Counted from the stretch's first letter, positions 1 to 8,763 are shown. The stretch: 64,000 nt of DNA from Blastococcus sp. TML/M2B (GCF_016612865.1 NZ_JAENZZ010000002.1:1978556-2042555); one strand, 5' to 3'. The notes: generated by a model not told the origin, from the sequence alone. Numbers and translations are program-made.

Positions 1-89
1 CGGCCGGCTTCGAGCGCCAGCTCGGCGACTCCGCCGTCGCCAACGCGACGCTGAGCACCTCGCCGGCCGCCGCCCGCCGGGACGCCTGA
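1..89 (+). CDS. C-terminal end of an unidentified protein (5' partial)
   Basis: The window opens inside a reading frame of 28 codons that ends in TGA at 87-89. The tail is rich in Ala, Ser and Arg (ends SPAAARRDA), which is typical of a disordered C-terminus in high-GC actinobacteria. A strong hairpin follows 18 bases later, supporting a real gene end. Too little remains to name a family. Confidence 0.5.
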   Translation, partial: AGFERQLGDSAVANATLSTSPAAARRDA

Positions 90-107
90 CCGCTCCCGCC
101 TCCCCCA

Positions 108-160
108 CTGCGGGGAAGGCGGCCTCCGGGCGACGTCCCGAGGGCCGCTTTCCCCGCAGT
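108..160. terminator. Bidirectional hairpin terminator between convergent genes
   Basis: An 18-base arm at 108-125 pairs with 143-160 with only one G-T wobble, and the 17-base loop can itself fold (CGGG/CCCG). It lies between a plus-strand gene ending at 89 and a minus-strand gene ending at 168, where a shared terminator is expected. There is no U-tract, as is common in actinobacteria. Confidence 0.75.
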
Positions 161-167
161 CGGCGTG

Positions 168-687
168 TCAGGACACCTCGGACAGCAGCGCGGCCCGGCG
201 GCGCAGGTGGGCGCGCATCCAGAGGTGGCCGGCGGCCGCGAGCGCCCACGCGGGGACGGCGGCCCACCACCACGGGCTGCCGGTGATCGCCAGGAACGCC
301 GAGAGCACCCCCATCAGGACGAAGAAGGCCGGGGCCCACCGCCGTTGGCGGTCGAGGTGGACCAGCTGGGCGCCGATCAGACCGCTGGCCGCCTGGCGCA
401 CCGCCGGCTCGGCGGGCACCGGTCCGCGCAGCGCGGCCCGGCGGAACCCGCCGCGACAGGCCCTCGGGCGACCGCGCGGCGACATCCCGGACACCTCGCT
501 GCTGGCGGTGCTGGAGCGGGCCCATCACGACGCCGAAGACCAGACCCATGACAGCGCCCTGGACGAGGGCAGAGGTCCAGCTGTCACCGTCCGACCAGCG
601 GGTGAACGCGGTCCAGAACAGGCCGAAGAGCGCCCCGTTGAGCAGACCGAGCCCCCAGGCCGGGGCGTTCAGGAGCCGATCGCGCAT
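168..687 (-). CDS. Four-helix membrane protein of unknown function (frame switch inside)
   Basis: The start ATG at 687 opens MRDRLLNAPAWGLG, followed by two hydrophobic helices (GLGLLNGALFGLFWTAF and ALVQGAVMGLVFGVVMGP). Near 470 the frame changes, and the continuation carries RGPVPAEPAVRQAA, then LDRQRRWAPAFFVLMGVLSA, a second pair of helices, and a basic end HLRRRAALLSEVS. The total length of 520 is one base over a multiple of three, as expected for one inserted base. The C-terminal half resembles the protein at 1525-1875 (shared LDRQRxWAPAxFVL and HxxxRAxxxRRxALL), so the two are paralogues. Function is unknown. Confidence 0.6.
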
Positions 688-802
688 GCGGCGATCGTGC
701 AGGTCGGCGGCACCGGCGGCGACCGCGCCGCCCGGATCGGGTGACGCGAGGGCGAGCCCCGGCGGACCCCGCAGCGGGCACCCGGCAGGACAGACTGGGC
801 GC

Positions 803-1264
803 GTGGATGTGAGTCGTGCAGGAGCGCAGGACGTTCCGCAGCTGGCGCGCCTGCTCTGGCTGAACGCGGCACCCGAGGAGCAGGCACGTCAGTCGGTCGA
901 GGCCTTCGCCTTCGACCTGGGTGCCTGGTGGGCCGACCACGCCGGCTCGCACGTCGCCTTCGTCGCGCGCCCCGGCGGCTCGGAGGTCGCCGGGATGGCA
1001 TGGCTGGCGCTCGTCCCGAGGGTGCCGCGGCCGGGCACGACGACGCGGCTCTCGGCCGACGTCCAGAGCGTGTTCGTCCTGCCGGCACGGCGCGGGCAGG
1101 GCATCGGGACGGCGCTCGTGCGGGCCGCGAGGGACCACGCCGTCCGGCTCGGGGCGGCGCACGTGTCGGTGCACTCGAGCACGCGGGCCGTGCCCGTCTA
1201 CGAGCGGCTGGGCTTCGCGTCGTCGCGGCTGTTCCTGACGTCCACCGGGGGCGAGCCCGGCTGA
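803..1264 (+). CDS. GNAT family N-acetyltransferase
   Basis: A 153-residue protein read from GTG at 803 (VDVSRAG). GTG at 809 is also possible, and there is no convincing ribosome-binding site. The acetyl-CoA loop reads LPARRGQGIGTALVRAARDHA, the Q/R-x-x-G-x-G/A signature of GNAT enzymes, preceded by the strand VQSVFVLP and followed by VYERLGFASS, the usual C-terminal motif. The substrate cannot be predicted. It is transcribed divergently from the four-helix membrane protein. Confidence 0.8.
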   Translation: MDVSRAGAQDVPQLARLLWLNAAPEEQARQSVEAFAFDLGAWWADHAGSHVAFVARPGGSEVAGMAWLALVPRVPRPGTTTRLSADVQSVFVLPARRGQGIGTALVRAARDHAVRLGAAHVSVHSSTRAVPVYERLGFASSRLFLTSTGGEPG

Positions 1265-1268
1265 CGGG

Positions 1269-1466
1269 TCACCCCAGGAGGCCGCCGAGCTTGCCGCCGC
1301 CGAACTTCTTGATCAGGTCCATCGGGTCGATGCCGAACTTCTGGAGCAGCCCGGCGTCCTTGTCGGTGTCCACCTGGTCGGGGAGCTCGGAGTCGGCCTG
1401 CTGGGCCTTGGCGTCGTCGCCCTGAGACTTCAGCAGCTGCAGGATCTGGTCCTTGTCGATGTTCAT
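1269..1466 (-). CDS. Small conserved actinobacterial protein
   Basis: A 65-residue soluble protein starting MNIDKDQILQLLKSQGDD; upstream in-frame codons exist but this ATG gives the usual N-terminus. It is acidic in the middle (ADSELPDQVDTDKDAGLLQKFGIDPMDLI) and ends in a glycine-rich tail (KFGGGKLGGLL). Small proteins with this arrangement are common in actinobacterial genomes, with no known function. Its stop lies 4 bases from the convergent GNAT gene. Confidence 0.7.
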   Translation of the reverse strand: MNIDKDQILQLLKSQGDDAKAQQADSELPDQVDTDKDAGLLQKFGIDPMDLIKKFGGGKLGGLLG

Positions 1467-1524
1467 GGCGGTTCCGGTACCCCGCCGCGCCACGAGCTAC
1501 CGGCATCCGCGGAATCCGTCCGGA

Positions 1525-1875
1525 TCAGTCCCGCCCGGGCGCTCCGGGAGCGAGGAGCGCGACGCGGCGGTGCACGCGGGCGCGCAGGTAGGAGTGCCCG
1601 ACAGCCGCCGCCAGCCACACCGGGACCGTTCCCCACACCCACGCGGGCCCGGTGAGCGCCACACCCACGGCGAGGACGGCGCACAGCACGAACAGGGCCG
1701 GCGCCCAGTAGCGCTGCCGGTCGAGCACCCGGAGGTGGTCCTCGGCGAGCTCGAGGGCGGCCTCGCGCTCGTCCGGGTCGTCGGGCACCGGACCGCTCCC
1801 CGACGCGGCGCGACGCACGCGCCGCCCCACTGCCCTGGGGGACTGGTCCTCCGGATCGTCGAGTCGCGCGCGCAT
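1525..1875 (-). CDS. Two-helix membrane protein of unknown function
   Basis: 116 residues. A charged, Arg/Asp-rich cytoplasmic N-terminus of about 58 residues is followed by two hydrophobic segments (APALFVLCAVLAVGVALTG and GTVPVWLAAAVGHSYL) and a basic tail (RARVHRRVALL). It shares LDRQRYWAPALFVL and the final helix/tail pattern with the C-terminal half of the protein at 168-687. Function is not known. Confidence 0.7.
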   Translation of the reverse strand: MRARLDDPEDQSPRAVGRRVRRAASGSGPVPDDPDEREAALELAEDHLRVLDRQRYWAPALFVLCAVLAVGVALTGPAWVWGTVPVWLAAAVGHSYLRARVHRRVALLAPGAPGRD

Positions 1876-1934
1876 CCCCCGATGGTGCCTCGTACGTGCG
1901 GTGGCGCGCGGCCACCCCTGCCGCGCGGCGCAGC

Positions 1935-3404
1935 TCAGCGCGCCGCGGTGACGATCCGATCAGGGCGGATCTGCGCCGCGGTCGCGCCGCCCAGCCAGCG
2001 CCGCAGCGTGCCCGACGGGTCCTGCACCTGCACCTCGCTGCCGTCCGCCCGCCGCACGCACAGCTCCGCGGTCAGCGTCGCCGCCCCGACACCGAGGACG
2101 TCGTCCAGCCGGCACCGGCGCCCGTCGACCTCCACCCAGGGCTGCGGCGCCAGCGAGCCCGCCAGCCGTCGTCCCGCCCGGCCGCGCCGGTCCACCAGCG
2201 GCCCGCGCAGCGGCGGCGTCCTGCTGTCGGTGGCCAGCCGGGCCACCGCCGGGATCCTGCGGACGACGGCGAGCACGGCCCGCCGCAGCACCGCCGCGCC
2301 CCGGCCGCCCCCGGTCATCAGCCGGCCGAGCAGCAGCGCCAGCCGGATCAGCGCGCGGGCGTGCGGCTCGCGCTCGGCCCGGTGGCTGTCCAGCAGCGCG
2401 TCGTCGGCCTCCCCGGCGAGGACGGCGGCGAGCTTCCAGCTCAGCTGGTGCACGTCCCGCAGGCCCAGCCCCAGGCCCTGCCCGACGAACGGCGGCGTGA
2501 GGTGGGCGGCGTCGCCGGCCAGCAGCACCCGCCCGGCCCGCCAGCGGTCGGCCAGCTGCGCCCGGAAGGTGTACTCGACCGCCCGCACCACCTCCACCGC
2601 CGCGAGGTCGACCGGCGCGAGCAGCCCGGCGAGGCGGGCGGGCTCCACCAGCTCGGCGGCGGTCTCCCCCGGCAGCAGGCGGAACTCCCAGCGGTACCGG
2701 TCGCCGGTCACCGGCATGGACGTCGCGGCACGCGCCGGGTCGCAGACCTGGGTGACCCCCGGCCACAGCGGCAACGGCGCGGGCGACCGGACGTCGAGCA
2801 CCAGCCAGCGGTCGGCCGGCCCCAGGTCGCGCATGCGCGCGCCGATCAGGTCGCGGACGGTGCTGTTGGCGCCGTCGCACCCCAGCACCGCCGCCGCGCG
2901 GACGGACCGGTCCGCACCGCCGTCCCGGTCCCGCACGGCCAGCGTGACGCCGTCGTCGTCCCCGGACAGGCCCGTGACCTCGCAGCCGCGGCGCAGCTCG
3001 ACGCCGGGCGTGCGCGCGACGGCGGCCGCCAGCAGCGCCTCCAGGTCGGGCTGGTGCACCAGCGAGCCGGGCGGCCAGCCGTTCGCCCCGGCACCCGGCT
3101 GCCGGCGGAACTCGGCCAGCACCGCGCGCGCGGCGTCGACCAGCCGCAACCCGGCCATCGGACGGGTCAGCGGCGCCAGGTCGTCGGCGACGCCGGCGTC
3201 CTGCAGCACGCGGAACACCTCGTCGTCCAGGTGCACCGCGCGGGGCAGGGCGTAGGGGGTGCGGTGCCGCTCGAGCACCAGCACCGGCAGGCCGCGGCGG
3301 GCGAGCAGCAGCGCCGCCGTCAACCCCACGGGCCCGGCGCCGACCACGACCACGGGCTCGCCGGACACGCGCCCAGTGTCACCGGGTCCCCGGTGAGTCG
3401 TCAT
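1935..3404 (-). CDS. FAD-dependent aromatic monooxygenase (MhpA/PheA class)
   Basis: Group A flavoprotein hydroxylase of up to 489 residues; a GTG at 3368 (VSGEPVVVVG) is a plausible shorter start and neither has a clear ribosome-binding site. The dinucleotide-binding fingerprint VVVGAGPVGLTAALLLARRG is at the N-terminus. The DG motif reads GCDGANSTVRDLIG, and the GD motif binding the FAD ribityl chain reads LLAGDAAHLTPPFVGQG. The C-terminal thioredoxin-like domain of this class is reduced. It resembles 3-(3-hydroxyphenyl)propionate hydroxylases and would hydroxylate a phenolic substrate with NAD(P)H and O2; the actual substrate is unknown. It stands alone, with no ring-cleavage genes beside it. 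Confidence 0.8.
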   Translation of the reverse strand: MTTHRGPGDTGRVSGEPVVVVGAGPVGLTAALLLARRGLPVLVLERHRTPYALPRAVHLDDEVFRVLQDAGVADDLAPLTRPMAGLRLVDAARAVLAEFRRQPGAGANGWPPGSLVHQPDLEALLAAAVARTPGVELRRGCEVTGLSGDDDGVTLAVRDRDGGADRSVRAAAVLGCDGANSTVRDLIGARMRDLGPADRWLVLDVRSPAPLPLWPGVTQVCDPARAATSMPVTGDRYRWEFRLLPGETAAELVEPARLAGLLAPVDLAAVEVVRAVEYTFRAQLADRWRAGRVLLAGDAAHLTPPFVGQGLGLGLRDVHQLSWKLAAVLAGEADDALLDSHRAEREPHARALIRLALLLGRLMTGGGRGAAVLRRAVLAVVRRIPAVARLATDSRTPPLRGPLVDRRGRAGRRLAGSLAPQPWVEVDGRRCRLDDVLGVGAATLTAELCVRRADGSEVQVQDPSGTLRRWLGGATAAQIRPDRIVTAAR

Positions 3405-3431
3405 CCGGGCGCGGGGACGGGCCCCCCGACC

Positions 3432-3459
3432 TTGACGGGTGGGGCCGAGGTGCTAAGAG
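3432..3459 (+). promoter_or_regulatory. Candidate housekeeping promoter for the alcohol dehydrogenase
   Basis: TTGACG at 3432-3437 and TAAGAG at 3454-3459, separated by 16 bases, resemble -35 and -10 boxes. They lie about 70 bases before the TTG start at 3527, in the gap between two divergent genes. Confidence 0.45.
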
Positions 3460-3526
3460 TGACCCGGAGCACTGTCGTGCTGCGAACCCGCCACCTCTGG
3501 TGGGTCTCGGATCGAAGGGACATCTG

Positions 3527-4657
3527 TTGAAGACCAAGGGCGCGATTCTGTGGGGCGTGGGCGAGAAGTGGTCGGTCGAGGAGATCGAGGTCGCTGACCC
3601 CGTCGCCGGTGAGGTCATGGTCGAGCTGGCCGCCTCCGGCCTGTGCCACTCCGACGAGCACCTCGTCACCGGCGCCACCCCGGTCGGCTTCCCCAGCCTC
3701 GGCGGCCACGAGGGCTCCGGCCGGGTCGTCAAGGTCGGCCCCGGCGTGACCGACCTGAAGGAGGGCGACCACGTCGTCACCGCCTTCATCCCCGCCTGCG
3801 GCAAGTGCCCGCCGTGTTCGCGCGGGCAGCAGAACCTCTGCGACCTCGGCGCCCACCTGCTCGGCGGCAAGGCGATCTCCGACGGCACCCACCGGGTCAC
3901 CGCCAAGGGCCAGGGTGTCTCGCCGATGTGCCTGCTCGGCACCTTCTCCCCCTACATCACCGTGAACCAGGCCTCGGTCGTGCGCATCGAGCCGGACATC
4001 CCGCTCGAGATCGCCGCCCTCGTGGGCTGCGGCGTCACCACCGGCTGGGGCTCCGCGACCAAGGTCGCCGACGTCCGCCCCGGTGAGAACGTCGTCGTCA
4101 TGGGCGCCGGCGGCGTCGGCATGAACGCCGTGCAGGGCGCTGCGGCGGCCGGCGCGAAGCGCGTCATCGTCATCGACCCGGTCGCGCAGAAGCGCGAGTG
4201 GGCCATGGAGATGGGCGCCACCCACACCTACGCGAGCATCGAGGAGGCCACCCCCCAGATCAACGAGCTGACCTGGGGCCGGATGGCCGAGAAGGTGATC
4301 ATCACCGTCGGTGACATCCAGGGCGAGGACGTCGCCGCCGCCATGAGCATCACCGGCAAGGGCGGGCGCGCGGTCGTCACCGGCATGGGCAGCTTCGACA
4401 AGGTCGACGTCAAGCTCAGCCTGTTCGACCTCACCCTCATGCAGAAGGACCTGCAGGGCGCCATCTTCGGTGGCATGGCCCCGCGCAACGCCATCCCCGA
4501 GCTGCTCTCGCTCTACCAGGCCGGGCAGCTCAAGCTCGAGGAGCTGGTGACCACGAAGTACAAGCTCGAGGACATCAACCAGGGCTACCAGGACATGCGC
4601 GACGGCAAGAACATCCGCGGCATGATCGTCTACACGGACGCCGACCGGAACCTGTAG
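3527..4657 (+). CDS. NDMA-dependent (mycofactocin-associated) alcohol dehydrogenase
   Basis: 376-residue zinc-dependent medium-chain dehydrogenase. The start is TTG at 3527, giving the family N-terminus (L/M)KTKGAILWGVGEKWSVEEIE, with AAGGGA 6 bases upstream; a GTG 9 codons earlier is in frame but less likely. Catalytic zinc ligands are Cys40 and His61-Glu62 (GGHEGSG); structural zinc cysteines are 91, 94, 97 and 105. The NAD-binding fold carries VVVMGAGGVGMNAVQGAAAAGA near residue 193. The family holds NAD tightly and needs an external acceptor such as mycofactocin or the dye NDMA; that is family knowledge, and no mycofactocin genes are seen here. It probably oxidises a short alcohol or aldehyde. 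Confidence 0.9.
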   Translation: MKTKGAILWGVGEKWSVEEIEVADPVAGEVMVELAASGLCHSDEHLVTGATPVGFPSLGGHEGSGRVVKVGPGVTDLKEGDHVVTAFIPACGKCPPCSRGQQNLCDLGAHLLGGKAISDGTHRVTAKGQGVSPMCLLGTFSPYITVNQASVVRIEPDIPLEIAALVGCGVTTGWGSATKVADVRPGENVVVMGAGGVGMNAVQGAAAAGAKRVIVIDPVAQKREWAMEMGATHTYASIEEATPQINELTWGRMAEKVIITVGDIQGEDVAAAMSITGKGGRAVVTGMGSFDKVDVKLSLFDLTLMQKDLQGAIFGGMAPRNAIPELLSLYQAGQLKLEELVTTKYKLEDINQGYQDMRDGKNIRGMIVYTDADRNL

Positions 4658-4665
4658 GTCGCAGC

Positions 4666-4713
4666 CCTCGGGCCCGTCCTCACCCCAGCAAGCGGGTGAG
4701 GGCGGGCCCGAGG
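4666..4713. terminator. Bidirectional hairpin terminator
   Basis: Arms 4666-4685 and 4694-4713 pair over 20 positions with one G-T wobble (CCTCGGGCCCG/CGGGCCCGAGG plus CCTCACCC/GGGTGAGG), leaving an 8-base loop. It serves the convergent alcohol dehydrogenase and MoxR/VWA genes and overlaps the last codons of the latter. Confidence 0.75.
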
Positions 4714-6563
4714 TCGTTCAGCGACCGGACCGGCTCCATCCGCCCGTTCCCGCGCGCGGCCAGCAGGCGGGCGGCGTCCAGCGCCTCGCCGCTGGGCAGC
4801 GGACAGAGCACGTGCAACCGGTCGATGCCGGCCAGCGCCGTCTCGGCCGGCTCCCCCGCCGTCGACAGGCAGTCCGACAGCAGGACGACGACCCGCTCGT
4901 CCGCCGTCGCCGGGGACAGCTGACGCCGGGCGCCGCGCAGCGCCACGGCGAGGTCGGTCTTCCCGTGCCCGCGCAGCCCCACCAGGTCGAGGACGACGTC
5001 CTCCGCGGCCCGGTGCCGGCCCAGCGCCTGCAGCACGGTCAGGTCGTCGGCGAAGGTCAGCACGCTGGTCTGCAGCCGCTCGTCCGCGGCCAGCACGACC
5101 CCGGCGGCCGCGACCGCGGCGATCGCCACGCCGAGCCCCTGCATCGAGCCCGAGCGGTCGACCACGAGGCAGACCGCGCGCCGGGAACCGGTCCAGTTGC
5201 GGGTGACCAGGTCCTCGGCGGCCGGCGGCCAGATGCCCGACCAGCGGTCCAGCGTGCGGTCCAGGTCGAGGTCGCCCTCGGGACGGCGGGTCGGCACCAG
5301 CCGCCGGGTGCCGCGCGCCCGGGTGGTGCCCACCCGACCCACCTGCACGAACACCCGGGCGGCCAGCCGGCGGGCGGCCGAGCGCAGCTCGCGGTCGGTT
5401 GCGGTGGCCAGATCGGCCAGCAGGGCGGCCGCGGCGTCGGGGTCGGCCCCCATCAGCCCGGCGAAGGCGTCCTCGTCGAGCTCGCCCACCTCGGGGCTGA
5501 CCTCGGAGAAGGCCTGGTGCCGCAGCTGCATCTCCCGGCGGCCGGTGGACGACGGGCCGCGCCGGGACGCGGCGTCGCGCCGCGGGATGCTGGGCTGCTC
5601 GGTGCCCGTCTCAGCCGACGGGCCCGGCGCTTTTCCCTGACCACCACCCGCGAGATCGGGGGCCTCGCCGGGGCTGCCCCCACCGGGCTCCGGTGGCACC
5701 GAACCCACCGGCCACACGTCGTCCAGGATCTCGTCGAGCACGGCCTCCGGCGTCCGCTCGACGCCCTCGGTGACCCGGATCCGGCCGGACAGCGCGGCGT
5801 GCGTGGCATCGCGGGCGGTCTCGCGGCCGCCGGCGAGCTGCTCGCCGCGCATCCGCAGCAGGCCGTCGAGCAGCAGCACCAGGTCGATGGCGCCGCGCAC
5901 CGATGAGCCGGTGCGCAGGTCGCGGTGCGCGCGGGTGGCCCGCACCAGGCCGACGGCCAGCGCGATCTGCGGCTCCGCGGCGCCCGTGACGCCGGCGACG
6001 ATGGCCCGCTCGGCCTCCTCGGGCTGGTAGTCGAGGACCACGCGGCACATGCGGTCGGCGATCGCCTGCCCGACGCGGGCGGTGCCGATCGCGTCGAACG
6101 GGTTCATGGCGGCGATCAGCCGGAAGCCCGACGTGGCGTGCACCGTGCCCAGCCGCGGCACGGCGATCTCGCCCTCGGTGAGCACCGTGATGAGGACGTT
6201 GAGCGTCTCCTCGGGGATCCGGTTGAGCTCCTCGAGGTAGAGCAGGCCCGCGCCGCGCATGGCGGTGAGCAGCGGGCCGTCGGTGAAGTTCTCCGGCAGG
6301 TACCCGCCGGCCAGGACCGCGGAGGGGTCGTACTGGCCGATCAGCCGGGCGGGGGTGAGCTCGGCGTTGCCCTCGACGAAGACGACGTCCTGACCGGTCT
6401 CGGCGGCCACGGCGCGCAGCAGGGTGGACTTGCCGGTGCCCGGCGGGCCCTCCAGGACGACGTGCCGGTGCGTGGCGAGCGCGACGGAGAGCACCTCGCG
6501 CTCGCGCCGCAGCCCGACGACGGGGCCGGGGACCGGGGGCTCGGTCGGGCGTTCGACGGTCAT
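4680..6563 (-). CDS. Fused MoxR-type AAA+ ATPase and von Willebrand factor A protein
   Basis: 627 residues with two modules. The N-terminal AAA+ ATPase has Walker A GPPGTGKS near residue 39, Walker B LLYLEELNR and sensor AAMNPFDAIG, as in MoxR/BchI chaperone ATPases. A low-complexity linker follows. The C-terminal VWA domain has a complete MIDAS start DRSGS near residue 466, then TDLAVALRGA and LLSDCLST. This ATPase-plus-VWA arrangement matches magnesium chelatase D/I-like proteins that insert metals or activate enzymes. The start ATG at 6563 has AGGAAGG just upstream. Convergence with the alcohol dehydrogenase invites a maturation role, but that is only context. In the cox operon the same two modules are separate genes. 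Confidence 0.85.
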   Translation of the reverse strand: MTVERPTEPPVPGPVVGLRREREVLSVALATHRHVVLEGPPGTGKSTLLRAVAAETGQDVVFVEGNAELTPARLIGQYDPSAVLAGGYLPENFTDGPLLTAMRGAGLLYLEELNRIPEETLNVLITVLTEGEIAVPRLGTVHATSGFRLIAAMNPFDAIGTARVGQAIADRMCRVVLDYQPEEAERAIVAGVTGAAEPQIALAVGLVRATRAHRDLRTGSSVRGAIDLVLLLDGLLRMRGEQLAGGRETARDATHAALSGRIRVTEGVERTPEAVLDEILDDVWPVGSVPPEPGGGSPGEAPDLAGGGQGKAPGPSAETGTEQPSIPRRDAASRRGPSSTGRREMQLRHQAFSEVSPEVGELDEDAFAGLMGADPDAAAALLADLATATDRELRSAARRLAARVFVQVGRVGTTRARGTRRLVPTRRPEGDLDLDRTLDRWSGIWPPAAEDLVTRNWTGSRRAVCLVVDRSGSMQGLGVAIAAVAAAGVVLAADERLQTSVLTFADDLTVLQALGRHRAAEDVVLDLVGLRGHGKTDLAVALRGARRQLSPATADERVVVLLSDCLSTAGEPAETALAGIDRLHVLCPLPSGEALDAARLLAARGNGRMEPVRSLNDLGPALTRLLG

Positions 6564-6663
6564 GGGGCCTTCCTGGGGGCGCGGCTCGACGGCCGCCGGG
6601 GATGCGGGGCGACGGGACCGGCCGGGACCCGAGGGGCCCCGGCCGGTCCGGCTGAGCGGCTGG

Positions 6664-7336
6664 TCAGCCGCCCATGACGCTCTCGAGGTCGAGGACGTCC
6701 TTGGGCGCGGAGATGTCCTTCTTCTCGCCGTGGTCGCTGAAGGTCACCGTGCCCTCGGAGTCGTCGCCGCCCTTCATCTGCAGAGGGTAGGCCGGGTCGT
6801 CGTCGGCGACGGTCAGCTGGCTGCCGTCCTCCTGCTCGACGATGACGACGTCGTCGCCGTCCAGCTCGTCCTTGCGGGTCTCGTCCTTGACGTCCTCCCC
6901 CGAGCGCAGCTCGTCGGCGATGCCGGCCAGGGAGAAGTCGGCTGAAGCCCTCGGCGGCGTCGCCGGGGACGGCCACCCACTTGCCGTCGAACTCCGCGGC
7001 GGCCTCCTCGGGCATGCCGAAGGACGCCCAGAACTCCGGCGCGGCCTTCATGTAGACGTCGCCGTCGACGCTGATCAGCTCGATCTCGACCCCGCCGAGG
7101 GTGATCGTGCCGGAGGCGTCGTCGTCCTGGAGCTGGAGGTCGACCTCGCCCTCCTCGCCGTCGGTGGTCATCGTGCCGGCCATGTGCACCGCGCCGGACT
7201 CCTCGAGCGCGTCCGCGGCGAGCTCGGCCACCTCGGAGCCGGTCTTCCCCTCCAGCGGGCTGTCACCGCCGCACGCGGTGAGCAGGAGCGCGCCGGTGAC
7301 CAGCACGGCGGGGGCGGTGAGCGAACGGATGCGCAT
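6664..7336 (-). CDS. LppX/LprG-type lipoprotein (frame switch inside)
   Basis: About 224 residues. The start MRIRSLTAPAVL opens a signal peptide ending in a lipobox LLTAC (Cys about residue 21), so the protein should be lipid-anchored outside the membrane. The body repeats the LprG/LppX pattern: VHMAGTMTTDGEEGEVDLQL, GVEIELISVDGDVYMKA and GKWVAVPGDAAEGF. Near 6945 the frame changes and the continuation reads SADFSLAGIADELRSG, then YPLQMKG, ending LESVMGG. The length is one base over a multiple of three. LprG/LppX proteins bind acylated lipids for export; this one is assigned by pattern only. Confidence 0.75.
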
Positions 7337-7407
7337 GGGACTCCTCGAGACGCGGACCTGGTGATCCGGGGCGCCCAGGATCCTGCCAGGAAGCAGTGAC
7401 GCAGCGC

Positions 7408-8083
7408 TCACCCGCGGTCCGCGAGGCGCCGGACAGCTGCGCGTTCGCCCTCGCCCAGGTTGCGGTCGGCCAGCCGGCGGGCGGCCGCCACCGGCAGCGC
7501 GGCGGCGAGGTCCAGGCCCGCGGCGCGGCGGAAGAGCCGGGCGAACGTGCCCTGCGCGGCCCCGACGACGGCGGCCTGCAGGCGGCCGCCGGGCACGCTG
7601 CCCACGGACATCGCCAGCCAGGCGTCGGCGACGTCCACCTCCGGCCGGCCACGCGCGGCGTTGGTCCAGTCGATGACCACCGGCCCGTCGGCGGTGAGCA
7701 GCACGTTGTCCGGGTGCAGGTCCAGGTGCAGCAGGGCGTCACCTTCCCCCACCGGGCCCTCCCACCGGCCGGTCGAGCCAGTCCGGCGCCGGCACCGCGT
7801 GCACCAGCCGGTGCACCCGGGCCAGCGCGCGGGCCTGCGCCGGCAGCGTCCAGGGCCGGCGCGCCAGGGCGGCGGTCATCGTCGGCCCGGTCGCCCGCGC
7901 CATGACCAGGTCGGGGCCGTCGACGTCGAACACCTCCGGCACCGGGAGGCCGTGACTGCGCGCGTGTGCCATGACGGCGGCCTCCCGGTCGGCCGTCTTC
8001 CCCGGGTCGCGGTAGCGACGCAGCACCCGGCCGCCGTCGAGGGCGAAGACGTCCGCGTCCCGGCCGGCGCCCAGCAGCTGCAC
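7408..8083 (-). CDS. Aminoglycoside phosphotransferase/choline kinase-like protein (frame switch inside)
   Basis: Two overlapping open frames form one kinase-like protein of about 225 residues. The N-lobe reads MQLLGAGRDADVFALDGGRVLRRYRD with a nucleotide-binding glycine-rich start and a REAAVMAHARSHG helix. After a switch near 7745 the C-lobe carries the catalytic loop LLHLDLHPDNVLL (HxDxxxxN) and the metal-binding VIDWTNA. The substrate is unknown; family members phosphorylate antibiotics, sugars or choline. The length fits one extra base. Confidence 0.75.
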
Positions 8084-8110
8084 GGCCGGGAGTCTGGCAG
8101 AGCGCCGTCC

Positions 8111-8686
8111 TCAGCGGGGGCGCGCCGGGCGCACCGCCCGGCCCGCCGCCGCGGGGTCCAGCGGCACGGCCGAGCGGAGGACGGCGGGGCCCAGCCGCAG
8201 CACGCCGTCGCGGAGCGCCGCGCAGCGGATCCCGGCCCGGCCGCGCAGCCCGCGGTGGGCGCCGGGCGCGAGCGCGGTGTCCAGCCAGGCGCAGGGGTTG
8301 GCCGGACGTCCGCCGCGGAGCCGCACCTCGCCGGCGCCGCAGTCGAGCGAGAACTCCTGCCCCCGCAGGGCCTCGACCTCCGCGCCCCGTAGGACGACGG
8401 TGCGCCGGGCGAGCAGTGGATCCAACGGGCCCGCGCCCAGCTCCGCGGCGAGCGCGTCCACCGCCTCGGCGGCCAGCACGGTGACCTGGGCGTCGCGGTG
8501 CGCCGGGCGGCCCGCGTAGCGGTCGCCGACGACGCCGTGGCCGGCCCGCACCTCGACCTCCGTCCGCCGGTCGCCGTCCTGCTGGGGGAGGGCCGGCCCC
8601 GGGCGGCCGTCGTAGCGGTGCGCGGGCGAGGCCACCAGCCCGACGATCTCGACGTCGTAGACGTGCGGAAGGGCAGAAATGGCCAT
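8111..8686 (-). CDS. MOSC domain protein
   Basis: Up to 191 residues from ATG at 8686, which lies inside a palindromic repeat; a GTG start near 8722 is also in frame. MOSC features are GDRYAGRPAHRDAQVTVLAAEAV, then LRGGRPANPCAWLDTALAPG with the conserved cysteine (NPC), and RAGIRCAALRDGVLRLG. MOSC domains occur in molybdenum cofactor sulfurases and in enzymes reducing N-hydroxylated compounds. It sits 7.4 kb from moaA, so a cofactor role fits the neighbourhood, but the substrate is unknown. Confidence 0.8.
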   Translation of the reverse strand: MAISALPHVYDVEIVGLVASPAHRYDGRPGPALPQQDGDRRTEVEVRAGHGVVGDRYAGRPAHRDAQVTVLAAEAVDALAAELGAGPLDPLLARRTVVLRGAEVEALRGQEFSLDCGAGEVRLRGGRPANPCAWLDTALAPGAHRGLRGRAGIRCAALRDGVLRLGPAVLRSAVPLDPAAAGRAVRPARPR

Positions 8687-8694
8687 CTCTGCCC
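8671..8694. repeat. Palindromic repeat, copy 1 (GGGCAGA arms around ATGGCCAT)
   Basis: A 24-base inverted repeat whose arms match except for a single A/C mismatched pair. The centre is ATGGCCAT and the arms end GGGCAGA/TCTGCCC. Near-identical units occur at 29035-29064 and, more diverged, at 59107-59128. Here it overlaps the start of the MOSC gene. Confidence 0.65.
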
Positions 8695-8763
8695 CGGTGG
8701 GCGGGGACACGACCGGGAGCATCCCACCGGCGGCCGGGGCCGTGCCGGCCGGCGTCGGGCACG

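Noticed and set aside
7408..8083. Two separate small genes for the kinase-like protein
   Set aside because: The N-lobe and C-lobe motifs belong to one APH-type protein; the overlap and the one-base excess point to a sequence error.
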